From contig NZ_JAPDOD010000013.1 in assembly GCF_027587205.1 (NCBI RefSeq), positions 62,001 to 126,000 of the forward strand: DNA of 64,000 bases, in the 5' to 3' direction. A program made the translations under genes and the position numbers. Shown piece by piece: positions 29,261 through 37,985 of this stretch. Each line of letters starts with the position of its first letter. Position 1 is the stretch's first letter. The notes beneath the pieces were generated by a model that was given only the letters and a program-made list of their open reading frames with translations, was not told the origin of the DNA and made no database searches. Origin of the DNA: Solirubrobacter ginsenosidimutans (GTDB taxonomy: Bacteria; Actinomycetota; Thermoleophilia; Solirubrobacterales; Solirubrobacteraceae).

Positions 29261-30400
29261 ATGAGAGCCGCGAATCCTCACCGTGCGTCCGTATCCTCCC
29301 GCCGTGAGCTGTCCGTTCGCGTCCTGATCCTCACCGCCGACATCGGCGCGGGCCACGATCTGCCGGCGGCGCTGCTCGCGGAGGCGATCCGCGAGCGCGA
29401 GCCGGACGCATACGTGGTCGTGGCCGATGGGCTCGAGGCGGGTGGGCGCGGGGCGCAGGCCGTGGCGCGCTCGGGGATGGAGACGATCCTCCAGCACGCC
29501 CGCCCGGTGTTCGATCTGCAGTACTGGCTGATCGCGCGGTTCGCGCCGACACGCAAGGCCGGAGGCGTCTTGGCGATGGCGCTCGGCGCGCGCGGGCTGC
29601 TCAAGCGCATCCGCCGCGAGCGGCCGGACGTGATCGTCTCGACCTACCCGGGGACCTCCGAAGTGCTCGGGCGGCTGCGCCGGATGGGCCGGTTGCCGGT
29701 TCCGTGCGTGGCGGCGATCACCGATCTCGCGGCGCTGTACTGGTGGGCGCATCCGGGCCTCGATCTGCATCTGCTGATCCACGAGGAGTCGCGTGAGGAG
29801 GTCGAGCGGGTCGCCGGGCCAACGGCGGACATCCGGCACGTCCGTGGGTTCTCGCGGCCCGAGTTCGACGCCCCGCCGACGCGGGCGGCGGCGCGAGCGG
29901 CGCTCGGCCTCCCAGCGGCCGGACCCGTCGTCGTCGTCTCCGGGGGAGGCTGGGCCGTCGGCGACCTCGCGGCGGCGACGGAGACGGTGCTCGCGCGCCC
30001 CGGCGCCATCGCGGTGTGCCTGTGCGGCACCAACGCGGGTGTCCGGTCCCGCCTGAGCGAGCGCTTCGCGCGCGAGCCCCGCGTCCGCGTCGAGGGGTTC
30101 ACCGACCGCATGTGCGAATGGCTGTCCGCGGCCGATGTGCTGATGCACTCGACCGCCGGGTTGACGATGCTCGAAGCGCAGCTGTGCGGCACGTGGGCGA
30201 TCTCCTACGGCTGGGGGATCGGCCACATCCGCCTCAACAACCGCGCGTACCGCCGGTTCGGGCTCGCGGCGGTCGCAACCGACCCGCCGGAGCTCGCGGT
30301 GGCGCTGGACACCGCGCTCGCGGCGCCGCGCCCGCGCTTCGAGGGCTACGCCTCATTGCCGACCGCGGCCGACGCCGTCCTCGCGCTGGCCGGGCGCTGA
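29261..30400 (+). CDS. Glycosyltransferase of the MGDG-synthase / GT28 type
   Basis: About 379 residues. The N-terminal domain opens with VLILTADIGAGHDLPAALL, matching the GxGHxxAA motif of monogalactosyldiacylglycerol synthase-like enzymes. The C-terminal domain has VVVVSGGGWAVGDL and a HSTAGLTMLEAQLCGT segment near residue 300 that resembles the nucleotide-sugar site of GT28 enzymes. It probably glycosylates a lipid or envelope precursor at the inner membrane; donor and acceptor are unknown. ATG 29261 is the best normal start, though the conserved domain begins some 25 residues later. Only three bases separate it from the deacetylase gene that follows. Confidence 0.8.
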   Translation: MRAANPHRASVSSRRELSVRVLILTADIGAGHDLPAALLAEAIREREPDAYVVVADGLEAGGRGAQAVARSGMETILQHARPVFDLQYWLIARFAPTRKAGGVLAMALGARGLLKRIRRERPDVIVSTYPGTSEVLGRLRRMGRLPVPCVAAITDLAALYWWAHPGLDLHLLIHEESREEVERVAGPTADIRHVRGFSRPEFDAPPTRAAARAALGLPAAGPVVVVSGGGWAVGDLAAATETVLARPGAIAVCLCGTNAGVRSRLSERFAREPRVRVEGFTDRMCEWLSAADVLMHSTAGLTMLEAQLCGTWAISYGWGIGHIRLNNRAYRRFGLAAVATDPPELAVALDTALAAPRPRFEGYASLPTAADAVLALAGR

Positions 30401-30403
30401 CGG

Positions 30404-31090
30404 ATGCGGGTAGCGCTCGCAGCCGGAACGGTCGCCGCGGGCGCATGGACGGTGCCCGCGCTCGCGCCCCTGACCCCCCTCGTCTCGCGGCCGCTCGCGA
30501 TCCGGACGACGATCGAGCGCGGGGTCGCGCTCACCTTCGACGACGGTCCGCACCCGCAGGGCACGCCCGCGATCCTGGAGATCCTCGCCGCGGCCAACGT
30601 GCACGCGACGTTCTTCCTCGTCGGTGAGCAGGTGCTGCGCTCGCCCACGGTCGCCGCGGAGATCGTCGCGGCGGGCCACGCGGTCGCCGTCCACGGGCAC
30701 CGCCATCGCAACCTGTTGCGGATCTCGCCCGCGGGCGTGGCGAGCGATCTCGACCGCGCGCATGCGGTGATCGCCGACGTCACGGGGCAAGCGGCGAACG
30801 TGCACCGCCCGCCGTACGGGATCTACTCCTGGCCCGCGCTGAACAACGTCCGAGCCCGGGGTTGGACGCCCACGCTGTGGTCGCGCTGGGGGCGCGACTG
30901 GACGCGCCGGGCCACCGCGCACAGCATCGCCTCGACGGTCGCCGACGGCGTCCGCGACGGCGACGTGCTGTTGCTGCACGACGCCGACGACTACAGCGCG
31001 CCCGGCAGTTGGCGCGCCACCGCCGCGGCGCTACCGCGCGTGCTGGAGGCCGTCGCCAGCGCCGGCCTCGACTTCGCCCAGCTCGATTGA
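30404..31090 (+). CDS. Polysaccharide deacetylase (NodB domain)
   Basis: A 228-residue protein with a hydrophobic N-terminus (AAGTVAAGAWTVPALAPL) and a complete NodB domain: TFDDGPHP near residue 45, the H-G-H-R-H metal site near 97-101, RPPYG near 129 and the LLLHD motif near 190. It follows the glycosyltransferase by three bases and probably modifies the same envelope glycan. Its last 60 bases overlap, on the opposite strand, the end of the aminotransferase gene. Confidence 0.88.
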   Translation: MRVALAAGTVAAGAWTVPALAPLTPLVSRPLAIRTTIERGVALTFDDGPHPQGTPAILEILAAANVHATFFLVGEQVLRSPTVAAEIVAAGHAVAVHGHRHRNLLRISPAGVASDLDRAHAVIADVTGQAANVHRPPYGIYSWPALNNVRARGWTPTLWSRWGRDWTRRATAHSIASTVADGVRDGDVLLLHDADDYSAPGSWRATAAALPRVLEAVASAGLDFAQLD

Positions 31091-32065
31091 GGGGTGGTAG
31101 TACAACGGCACGCACCAGTGGTTGGTGGCGACCCAGTCGCTGTTGGGGAACTCGCCCGCGGCGCCCATGATGCGGTGGCAAGGCGCGTCGTAGACCTTGC
31201 CGGTGGACCGCTCGATCGGGTCGAAGACGACGTACTTGTAGAACCCGGAGACCATGCCGTCGGGCAGCCGCAGCCGGCCGGGATGCGCCGCGTCGAGCTC
31301 ACGCCGCGCCGCCTCGTTCTTGAAGCGCACGATCTCGGGCATGCGCTCGGTCTGCACGAGCCCGAGCGCCGCGGTGAACTCGCTCAGGCGGAAGTTCAGC
31401 CCGCTGATCGCGTGATCGGGCTTGCCGTAGTTGCGGAAGCCGCGCGCGAACTCGAGCAGCTCCGGCGAGCGCGCGACCAGCATCCCGCCCTCGCCCGTGG
31501 AGACGGTCTTGGTGGCGTAGAACGACCACACGCCCGCGTCGCCCCACGTCCCCGGCCGCCGGCCGTGCCACTCCGCGCCGTGCGCGTGCGCGCAGTCCTC
31601 GATCAGGAAGATGCCCTCGGCGCGGCACAGCGCGGCGATGCGCTCGACGTCGAATGCGATGTGCCCGCCGATGTGCACGAGGAACACCGCCTTCGGCCGG
31701 TGCACCGCGATCTTGGCCTCGAGGTCGGAGAACGACATGCAGAGGTCTTCGCGGTTGCAATCGACGAACTCGACCTTCGCCCCCGCATGAACCGCGGCCA
31801 GCGGCGTGGCCATGAACGTGTTCGACGGGCACAGCACGGTCTCGCCGCGCACACCCGCGAACTCCAGCGCCGCCAGCGCCGCCCCCGTCCAGCCCGAGAA
31901 GGCGACCGCGTCCAGCCCGTTCCACGCCGCCCACGCGGCCTCGAACTGCGCGGTCAGCGGCCCTTCAGACCAGCGCTGCGAGGTGATGACGTCGTCCCAC
32001 AGCGCGTGCAGGCGCGCTCGATCGCGCTCGTCGAAGCCGATCGCGAACTGCCCGAGGCCGCTCAC
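31031..32065 (-). CDS. DegT/DnrJ/EryC1 family sugar aminotransferase
   Basis: A 344-residue PLP enzyme. The cofactor lysine lies in YATKTVSTGEGG near residue 183, with the EDCAHAHGA motif (Asp to the PLP nitrogen) near 157 and SGWTGAALAAL near 56. These proteins transaminate keto-sugars attached to nucleotides. The GTG start at 32065 overlaps the stop of the epimerase gene (GTGA), so both act on the same sugar pathway. The C-terminal 20 residues are encoded antisense to the end of the deacetylase gene; this 60-base overlap is larger than usual. Confidence 0.88.
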   Translation of the reverse strand: MSGLGQFAIGFDERDRARLHALWDDVITSQRWSEGPLTAQFEAAWAAWNGLDAVAFSGWTGAALAALEFAGVRGETVLCPSNTFMATPLAAVHAGAKVEFVDCNREDLCMSFSDLEAKIAVHRPKAVFLVHIGGHIAFDVERIAALCRAEGIFLIEDCAHAHGAEWHGRRPGTWGDAGVWSFYATKTVSTGEGGMLVARSPELLEFARGFRNYGKPDHAISGLNFRLSEFTAALGLVQTERMPEIVRFKNEAARRELDAAHPGRLRLPDGMVSGFYKYVVFDPIERSTGKVYDAPCHRIMGAAGEFPNSDWVATNHWCVPLYYHPSIELGEVEAGAGDGLQHAR

Positions 32066-33396
32066 CCGCCGGACGCGCCGAGCCAGGTGGGAAGGGCGAT
32101 CCGGGTCTCGACCAGCCGCTCCGCGCCGCCGGCCGCCACCGCCAGCAGCACGAGCAGGGTCGCGTGGCCGGAACCGACGTCGACCGCCGCGGGCCACGGC
32201 ACGAGCGCGAGCGCGAGGCTTACGACCGCGGCGCCCCACAAGCCCGCGCGCAGGCGCGACGCCGTCGGTTCCTCCCATCGGAACCCGCCCGCCAGCCACA
32301 GCGGGAGGAGCAGCAGGAGCACGCTGAAGAACGTGTTGTAGCGATTCAGGTCGGAGTCGAGCGGGATCAGCACCGCGAGCCCGACGAACAGGACCGCGGT
32401 CACGAGCGCCCAGCCGAGCGCCCACGCGCTGCGGCGCATCAGCGCGGTCACGACCCGCTCGCGCGCGGGAACCGTCACGACCACCGGTGTCGCCGCCTCC
32501 TGGCGCCACGCCACGTAGCGGCGGACACCGTCCTCGAAGGCCGTCGTCGGGCGCCAGCCCAGCTCCTCCGCCGCGCGCTCGCCGCACACGGGCGCGCCGG
32601 CGAAGTCCCCGGTGCGGCCGGGCACGAAGTCGATCTCCGCGTCGCCGACCACGGCGCAGACGGTCTCGGCGACCTCGCGGATCGTCACGTCGCGATCGCC
32701 GACGAGGTTGTAGGTCCGGTTCACCGCAACGGGGTCGAGCGCCCGCACGACGCCGGCCGCCAGATCCTCGACGTAGACGAACCGGCGCGACTGCGAACCG
32801 TCGCCGGCGACCGTCAGCGGCTCTCCCGCCAGCGCCCGCCCGACCATCGCCGGCACGACCGCCGCGGGCCGCGCGCGCGGGCCGTACGGGATGCCGAACC
32901 GCAGGATCGTGTACTCCAACCCGTAGAGCTCCGCGTAGCTGTGGCAGTACAGCTCGCCCGCGAGCTTGGTCGAGGTGTAGAAGTGCGCCGGCGGACTGAG
33001 CGGCATCGATTCCTCGTGGCGATCGGCCGTCGTGTCCGAGTAGGTCCAGATCGTCGAGGCGTAGACGACGCGGCCGACGTCGCAGCGGCGGGCGGCCTCG
33101 AGCACGTGCAGCGTGCCGCGGACGTTGCGGCGCTCGGCGTCCACCGGGTCGGCGAACACCTCATTGACGTCCGCCGACGCCGCGAGGTGGATCACGGCGT
33201 CGCACCCACGGAGCGCCGCGCACACGCCCTCGAGATCGTCGAGATCGCCTTCGACCGCGTCGACGTCCGGGTGGTAGGGAGACGGGCGGACATCGAAGAT
33301 CCGCGGGCGGTGGCCCGCCGCGAGCAGCCGATCGACGACGTGCGAGCCGATGAAGCCCGACCCGCCGGTGACGAGCACAGAGGAGCCACGGAGCAT
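32062..33396 (-). CDS. NAD-dependent nucleotide-sugar epimerase fused to a C-terminal membrane domain
   Basis: Residues about 1-310 form an extended SDR epimerase/dehydratase: TGGSGFIGSH near the start, LAASADV, the catalytic YTSTK (YxxxK) near 140 and RFGIPYGPR. From about residue 330 to 440 the protein has four hydrophobic segments (for example WALVTAVLFVGLAVLI and YNTFFSVLLLLLPLWLAGG), so the enzyme is tethered to the membrane. This C-terminal module is not part of the normal epimerase family. ATG 33396 follows GGTGG; an in-frame GTG lies nine bases earlier. Coupled to the DegT gene downstream. Confidence 0.85.
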   Translation of the reverse strand: MLRGSSVLVTGGSGFIGSHVVDRLLAAGHRPRIFDVRPSPYHPDVDAVEGDLDDLEGVCAALRGCDAVIHLAASADVNEVFADPVDAERRNVRGTLHVLEAARRCDVGRVVYASTIWTYSDTTADRHEESMPLSPPAHFYTSTKLAGELYCHSYAELYGLEYTILRFGIPYGPRARPAAVVPAMVGRALAGEPLTVAGDGSQSRRFVYVEDLAAGVVRALDPVAVNRTYNLVGDRDVTIREVAETVCAVVGDAEIDFVPGRTGDFAGAPVCGERAAEELGWRPTTAFEDGVRRYVAWRQEAATPVVVTVPARERVVTALMRRSAWALGWALVTAVLFVGLAVLIPLDSDLNRYNTFFSVLLLLLPLWLAGGFRWEEPTASRLRAGLWGAAVVSLALALVPWPAAVDVGSGHATLLVLLAVAAGGAERLVETRIALPTWLGASGG

Positions 33397-33412
33397 TGCC
33401 GCCACCCTAACG

Positions 33413-34231
33413 TCAGATCGATGAGCCGGAGCCGAGCGGATACGAGATGTTCAGGTTTCGATCACGCGCCGGCTGGATGTCGCGCTTGGTCACCGCCGTA
33501 TAGGCCACCAGGGCGACGAAGAGGATCAGCGCGAGGGCGCTGACGGTTCCGTCGCCCAGCCCGAGACCGGTCTGGGCGTGCGGCTTTCCGAGCCAGTCGA
33601 CGACCGAGGCGCCGAGCGGGCGCGTGATCACGTACGCGCTCCAGAACGCGACGATCGGATTCAGGTTGCCGCGCCACCAGGCCAGGCCCGGGATGACGAT
33701 GGCGACAGCGAACAGGAACACCGAGTCGAGGAAGCCCAGGTGCAGCGAGATCGCCGTGAGGTCGCCCGCGGCGGTGCCGAGCGCGAACGTCGAGAGCACC
33801 GCGCACCAGTAGAAGCGCTCACGCCGGCGGGTGAGGATCGTGTGGATCGAGAGCGTGCCCTCACTGCGGTGCCAGCGGAAGAAGACGTACGCGGTGAGAG
33901 CGGCGAAGACGGGGGTCGTCACCGCGTACGAGACGCCGGTGCCGTCCTTGAGGACGTCGGCGATCATCGTGCCGAAGATCGCGACCATCATCACGGCGAA
34001 CCAGTAGACCGGCGCGCGGTACTCGCGCTGGCGCAGCTGCAGCCGCATCGCGTACGCGAAGCCGAAGACGCCGATCGCGCCGCCGATCGGCACGCTCTTC
34101 TGCCCGAGGAAGTCCGACATGGCCTCGCCCATGCCGGTGGTGAGGATCTTCAGCACCCAGAACATCAGGGTGATCTCGGGCACTTTGGCCGCAAGCGGTT
34201 CTCGGGACGTGGTCGTCCGTGTCATGTCCAT
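33413..34231 (-). CDS. COG4705 family membrane protein (copy 1)
   Basis: A 272-residue protein with about eight membrane helices. The start KVPEITLMFWVLKILTTGMGEA and the internal TRRRERFYW, FALGTAAGD and T-RPLGAS-VDWL motifs are those of COG4705, an uncharacterised group often listed as a membrane-anchored protein. A paralog lies at 37986. A TTCAGG direct repeat lies about 50 bases upstream. It is downstream of the ABC/two-component operon on the same strand. Function unknown; transport or membrane sensing is possible. Confidence 0.85.
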   Translation of the reverse strand: MDMTRTTTSREPLAAKVPEITLMFWVLKILTTGMGEAMSDFLGQKSVPIGGAIGVFGFAYAMRLQLRQREYRAPVYWFAVMMVAIFGTMIADVLKDGTGVSYAVTTPVFAALTAYVFFRWHRSEGTLSIHTILTRRRERFYWCAVLSTFALGTAAGDLTAISLHLGFLDSVFLFAVAIVIPGLAWWRGNLNPIVAFWSAYVITRPLGASVVDWLGKPHAQTGLGLGDGTVSALALILFVALVAYTAVTKRDIQPARDRNLNISYPLGSGSSI

Positions 34232-34281
34232 CGCGTCACCGTCGCGACGGACGGTGAGAGGACGCCGCGATCGGCGCGTCC

Positions 34282-34298
34282 GTTCAGGTTGCGTTCAG
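34282..34298. promoter_or_regulatory. TTCAGG direct repeat (site 1), candidate OmpR-type regulator box
   Basis: GTTCAGGTTGCGTTCAG on the plus strand, with the two TTCAG units 11 bases apart. It overlaps the stop of the LuxR-type regulator and lies about 50 bases upstream of COG4705 copy 1. It is nearly identical to the reverse complement of the site at 48211. Confidence 0.55.
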
Positions 34299-34954
34299 CC
34301 GCGCGCGGGCACGAGGCCGTGGTCGTACGCGTAGATCACGATCTGCACGCGGTCGCGCAGCTCGAGCTTGGCGAGGATCCGCCCCACGTGGGTCTTGACC
34401 GTCGCCTCCGAGAGGACCAGCGCGTCGGCGATCTCCGCGTTGGAGAGCCCCCGGGCGACCGCGAGCAGGACCTCGCGCTCGCGCGGGGTCAAGGTCGAGG
34501 CGGCCAGGTCGAGCGGCTCGGCCGCGGGCAGCTGGTGCGCGATCGTCGCCAGTAGGCGCCGCGTGGTGCTCGGCGCGACGACCGCGTCGCCGCTCGCCAC
34601 CGCGCGGATCGCCGACAGCAGGTCGGTGGGCTGCGCGTCCTTGAGCAGGAAGCCGCTCGCTCCCGCGCGCAGCGCCGCGTGGGCGTACTCGTCGAGATCG
34701 AACGTCGTGAGGATGATGATCCGCGCGCGGCATCCGGCGCTGACCAGCGCCTGCGTCGCCTGCACGCCGTCCAACTCCGGCATCCGTACGTCCATCAGGA
34801 TCACGTCGGGTTGCAGCGCCTTGGCGAGCGCGACGCCCTCCGCCCCATTGGACGCCTCACCCACGACCGCGAAGTCGTCCTGCGCCTCCAGGACCATGCG
34901 AAAGCCCATGCGGAGCAGTTCCTGGTCGTCGACGAGCAGGATGCGGGTGGTCAT
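34295..34954 (-). CDS. NarL/LuxR-type response regulator
   Basis: A 219-residue regulator. The receiver domain has the acidic pocket DDQE near residue 9, the phospho-accepting Asp in LMDVRMP near 54, Thr in ILTTF and Lys in LLKDA near 105. The C-terminal LuxR helix-turn-helix reads LTPREREVLLAVARGLSNAEIA and SEATVKTHVGRILAKL. It is the output of the histidine kinase encoded immediately upstream; their genes overlap by ATGA. As last gene of an ABC exporter operon it probably controls that exporter, as in many actinobacterial antibiotic or lipid stress systems. Confidence 0.93.
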   Translation of the reverse strand: MTTRILLVDDQELLRMGFRMVLEAQDDFAVVGEASNGAEGVALAKALQPDVILMDVRMPELDGVQATQALVSAGCRARIIILTTFDLDEYAHAALRAGASGFLLKDAQPTDLLSAIRAVASGDAVVAPSTTRRLLATIAHQLPAAEPLDLAASTLTPREREVLLAVARGLSNAEIADALVLSEATVKTHVGRILAKLELRDRVQIVIYAYDHGLVPARG

Positions 34955-36147
34955 ACCGGCGCGCCGGATCGAAGCAGCGGAACCGTGAGACGGACCTGCC
35001 AGCCGCCGTCGCGTCCCGGCCCGGCCTCGACGAGCCCCTCATAGACCGCGGCGCGCTCGCGCATCCCGCGCAGGCCGGCACCGGAATCGCCCGGCGGGTG
35101 CGGGGCGGGACCGTCGGCGGTGTCGACGACCTCGACCTCGATCGCCTCCGGGCCGTGGTGCACGCGCAGCCGCGCGCTCGCCCCCGGACCCGCGTGCTTG
35201 AGGGTGTTGGTGAGCGCTTCCTGGACGATCCGGTAGACCGCGAGTTGCAGGCCGGGCGGGAGCGGCGCCTCTGGGCTGCCGCTGACCTCGTAGCTCACCG
35301 GCAAGCCCGCCGTCCGGACGTCCTGGAGCAGCTCGTCGAGCTCGCGCAGCCCGGGTTGCGGAGCGAGCTGCGCCGGGTCGTGATCCTCGCGCAGGACGCC
35401 GAGCAGGCGCCGCATCTCGGTCAGCGCCTGGCGGCCGGTGCGCGACGCGGTCCGCATCGCGTGCTCGGCCCGCTCGGGCTCGTGCTCCATGGCATAGGTC
35501 GCCCCGTCGGCCAGCGCGATCATCACCGACACGTTGTGGGCGATCACGTCGTGCATCTCTCGCGCGATCCTCGCCCGCTCCGCGGCGGCGGCGAGCCGGC
35601 CCTGCTGATCGCGCTCGCGCTCGAGGCGCTCGGCGCGCTCGTGCAGCGAGATCAGCAGCGCGCGGCGATTGCGGGTGCTGGTCCCGAACACCGCGGCGGC
35701 GGTCGCGAGCCCGGAGAGCCCGACGAACGCGTAGAGATGGCCCGGACCCTCGCTCCAGCGCAGGACGGCGAGCAGGATGCCCGCCTCCACGACCCCCACG
35801 GCGGCGACGGTGGTGCGGGTCGGTTCGGCCACCGCGACGCTGTAGAGCGCGATCAGCAGCGCCGCGTCGCCGAACGCCCGGACGTCGCACAGCCACTGGA
35901 TGAACGCGATCGCCGCGATCGCCGCGAACGCGAGAACCGGCCGGCGCCGGCGGACCAGCAGCGGGAGCGCGAGGGCGATCGTGAAGGCGCGGCTCGCCCC
36001 CGAGTCGGGGATGTCTCCCCCGCCCGACAGCAGGCCCACCGCGAGCAGGCCCGCCACCAGCGCCGCGTCGCCGATCAGCGGGTGGCGCCGCAGCAGGGTG
36101 GCGAGACGCATGATCGCGGACGACGCTCGCTGCGGCACGCTCCCCAC
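34951..36147 (-). CDS. Sensor histidine kinase (NarL partner, HisKA_3 type)
   Basis: About 398 residues with an N-terminal membrane region of four to five helices. A dimerisation domain carries the phospho-accepting His in REMHDVIAHNVSVM near residue 205, and the ATPase domain contains the N-box (VQEALTNTLKHA) and GAGLRGMRERA. This is the DesK/LiaS-like architecture. The start is uncertain among GTG 36147, GTG 36138 and ATG 36111. The gene lies five bases after the ABC permease and is coupled to the regulator downstream. Confidence 0.9.
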   Translation of the reverse strand: MGSVPQRASSAIMRLATLLRRHPLIGDAALVAGLLAVGLLSGGGDIPDSGASRAFTIALALPLLVRRRRPVLAFAAIAAIAFIQWLCDVRAFGDAALLIALYSVAVAEPTRTTVAAVGVVEAGILLAVLRWSEGPGHLYAFVGLSGLATAAAVFGTSTRNRRALLISLHERAERLERERDQQGRLAAAAERARIAREMHDVIAHNVSVMIALADGATYAMEHEPERAEHAMRTASRTGRQALTEMRRLLGVLREDHDPAQLAPQPGLRELDELLQDVRTAGLPVSYEVSGSPEAPLPPGLQLAVYRIVQEALTNTLKHAGPGASARLRVHHGPEAIEVEVVDTADGPAPHPPGDSGAGLRGMRERAAVYEGLVEAGPGRDGGWQVRLTVPLLRSGAPV

Positions 36148-36152
36148 GGTAC

Positions 36153-36965
36153 TTACGCGTCGCGCCGGACGAGCAGCACCGCCGCGGCGCCGACCACCAC
36201 CGCCGTGTACCCGCAGAACACCGCGAACCCGGCCCACGGCGACAGGTGATGGGAATCCTCGAAGGTGCTCGTCGCCACCGCCATGGCGGCGTTGAGCGGC
36301 AGGTAGGGGTTGATCGCGTCCGACGTCGTCGAGGGCAGCAGCGCGGTCACGCCCGGGAGGACGAACAGCAGTGCGACGAAGGCGCCGATGCCGCCGGCGG
36401 TGTTGCGCGTCAGTGCGCCCAGCCCCATGCCGAGCGCGCCCAGCACGGTCAGGAAGAGCGCGGTGCCGACGACCGCCCGCAGCGCGTGCGGATCGCCCAG
36501 CGTGCGATCGAGGTGATGCCCGGCGACGATCGCCTGCACCACGAAGAACGACACGAACGTCGCGGCGAGCATCAGCACGAACGTGACGGCGGCGAAGATC
36601 GACAGCTTGGCGATCAGCACCGGCAGCCGTCGCGGGACGGCCATCATGCTGGAGCGGATCATCCCGGTCGAGTACTCGCCGCTGATCACGAGCACGCCGA
36701 GGACGCCGATCGCGAGCATGGCCAGGTGGTATCCGCCGACGCCGGTGTCGATCGCGTCGAAGTGTGCGCGTTCCTCGGCCGAGATCGTGGCCCAGCGGTT
36801 CATCTGGACGGCGGCGATGACGATCCCGGGCGCTGCCATGGCCAGCACGGCGGCGAGGAGCGACCAGCGCGTGGAGCGCAGTGACCAGAGCTTGGTCCAC
36901 TCCGAGCGCGCGACGCGCACTTGGGTGACCCGCCCGCGGAAGGTGGTGGCGGCGAACGCGCTCAT
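36153..36965 (-). CDS. ABC transporter permease (ABC-2 type)
   Basis: A 270-residue membrane protein with six predicted helices and the SEWTKLWSLRSTRWSLL opening common to actinobacterial ABC-2 exporters. A GEYSTGMIRSSMMAVPRR segment near residue 95 is the conserved cytoplasmic loop of this group. It pairs with the ATPase encoded upstream, whose stop overlaps this start (ATGA). Drug, peptide or lipid export is likely; the substrate is unknown. Confidence 0.88.
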   Translation of the reverse strand: MSAFAATTFRGRVTQVRVARSEWTKLWSLRSTRWSLLAAVLAMAAPGIVIAAVQMNRWATISAEERAHFDAIDTGVGGYHLAMLAIGVLGVLVISGEYSTGMIRSSMMAVPRRLPVLIAKLSIFAAVTFVLMLAATFVSFFVVQAIVAGHHLDRTLGDPHALRAVVGTALFLTVLGALGMGLGALTRNTAGGIGAFVALLFVLPGVTALLPSTTSDAINPYLPLNAAMAVATSTFEDSHHLSPWAGFAVFCGYTAVVVGAAAVLLVRRDA

Positions 36966-37897
36966 GCCACCAGCTCCAGCGACTCGTGGGTCGAATGTGT
37001 GCCGTACTCGACGGCGTCCGCGGTCAGGCGCATGTACGCGTCCTCCAGCGAGGCCAACTGCGGTGTCAGCTCGTAGAGCACGAGCCCCTGCTCGGCGGCG
37101 CGCTCGCCGATCCGCTCGGCGGAGAGCCCGCGGATCTCCAGCACGCCGCGCTCCGCGCTGCGGATGTGGACGCCTTCGGCCGCGAGCGCCTCGCGCAGCG
37201 CCGTCGCCTCGGGCGCGCGCACGTGGACCGCCGCGTCGGCCGAGGCCTGCGCGACGACCTGCTCGACCGTCGTGTCGGCGATCACCCGCCCGCGCCCGAC
37301 GATCACCAGGTGCTCCGCCGTGACCGCCATCTCGCTCATCAGATGCGAGGAGAGGAACACGGTCCGGCCCTCCCCGGCCAGGCGCTTGAGCAGCGTCCTG
37401 ATCCACAGGATGCCCTCGGGGTCGAGGCCGTTGGAGGGCTCGTCGAGGATCAGCGTTTGTGGGTCGCCGAGCAGCGCGGACGCGATGCCCAGCCGCTGCC
37501 CCATGCCGAGCGAGAACCCGCCCGCCCGCTTGCGCGCCACGCTGGCGAGGCCGACGATGTCGATCACCTCGTCGACCCGCTGCCGGCCGATGCCATGCGT
37601 CTGCGCCATCGCCAGCAGGTGGTGGTAGGCCGAGCGTCCCGTGTGGATCGCGCGCGCCTCGAGCAGCGCACCGACCTCGTGCAGTGGCGCCTCGAAGGAG
37701 CGGTAGCTGCGGCCATTGACCCGGACCCTCCCACTGGTGGGAGCGTCGAGCCCGACGATCATCCGCATCGTCGTCGACTTGCCCGCTCCGTTGGGACCGA
37801 GGAAGCCGGTCACGACGCCTGGCCGGACGACGAAGCTGACGTCGTCGACCGCGAGCTTCTCGCCGTAGCGCTTGGTCACATGGTCGATTTCGATCAT
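36962..37897 (-). CDS. ABC transporter ATPase
   Basis: A 311-residue ATPase. Walker A is GPNGAGKST near residue 37, the signature is FSLGMGQR near 128, and Walker B LILDEPSNGLDP near 148, followed by the switch His in LSSHLMSE. A C-terminal extension of about 80 residues is typical of DrrA/CcmA-like exporters. It is the first gene of a four-gene operon, ATPase-permease-kinase-regulator, in which all but one junction overlaps. Confidence 0.93.
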   Translation of the reverse strand: MIEIDHVTKRYGEKLAVDDVSFVVRPGVVTGFLGPNGAGKSTTMRMIVGLDAPTSGRVRVNGRSYRSFEAPLHEVGALLEARAIHTGRSAYHHLLAMAQTHGIGRQRVDEVIDIVGLASVARKRAGGFSLGMGQRLGIASALLGDPQTLILDEPSNGLDPEGILWIRTLLKRLAGEGRTVFLSSHLMSEMAVTAEHLVIVGRGRVIADTTVEQVVAQASADAAVHVRAPEATALREALAAEGVHIRSAERGVLEIRGLSAERIGERAAEQGLVLYELTPQLASLEDAYMRLTADAVEYGTHSTHESLELVA

Positions 37898-37985
37898 GGC
37901 TCAAGCGTCACGCGTCACGCCGCCGCGCACCATGCGCCGCGAGGATGGACTTTGCGGCTTCAGGGTCATCCGGAGGTCGTAGGCG

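Noticed and set aside
37898..37985. GCGTCACGCGTCACGCC as a regulatory direct repeat upstream of the ABC ATPase
   Set aside because: The repeat is short (GCGTCAC twice) and of a composition expected by chance at this GC content; no second site with it was noticed.
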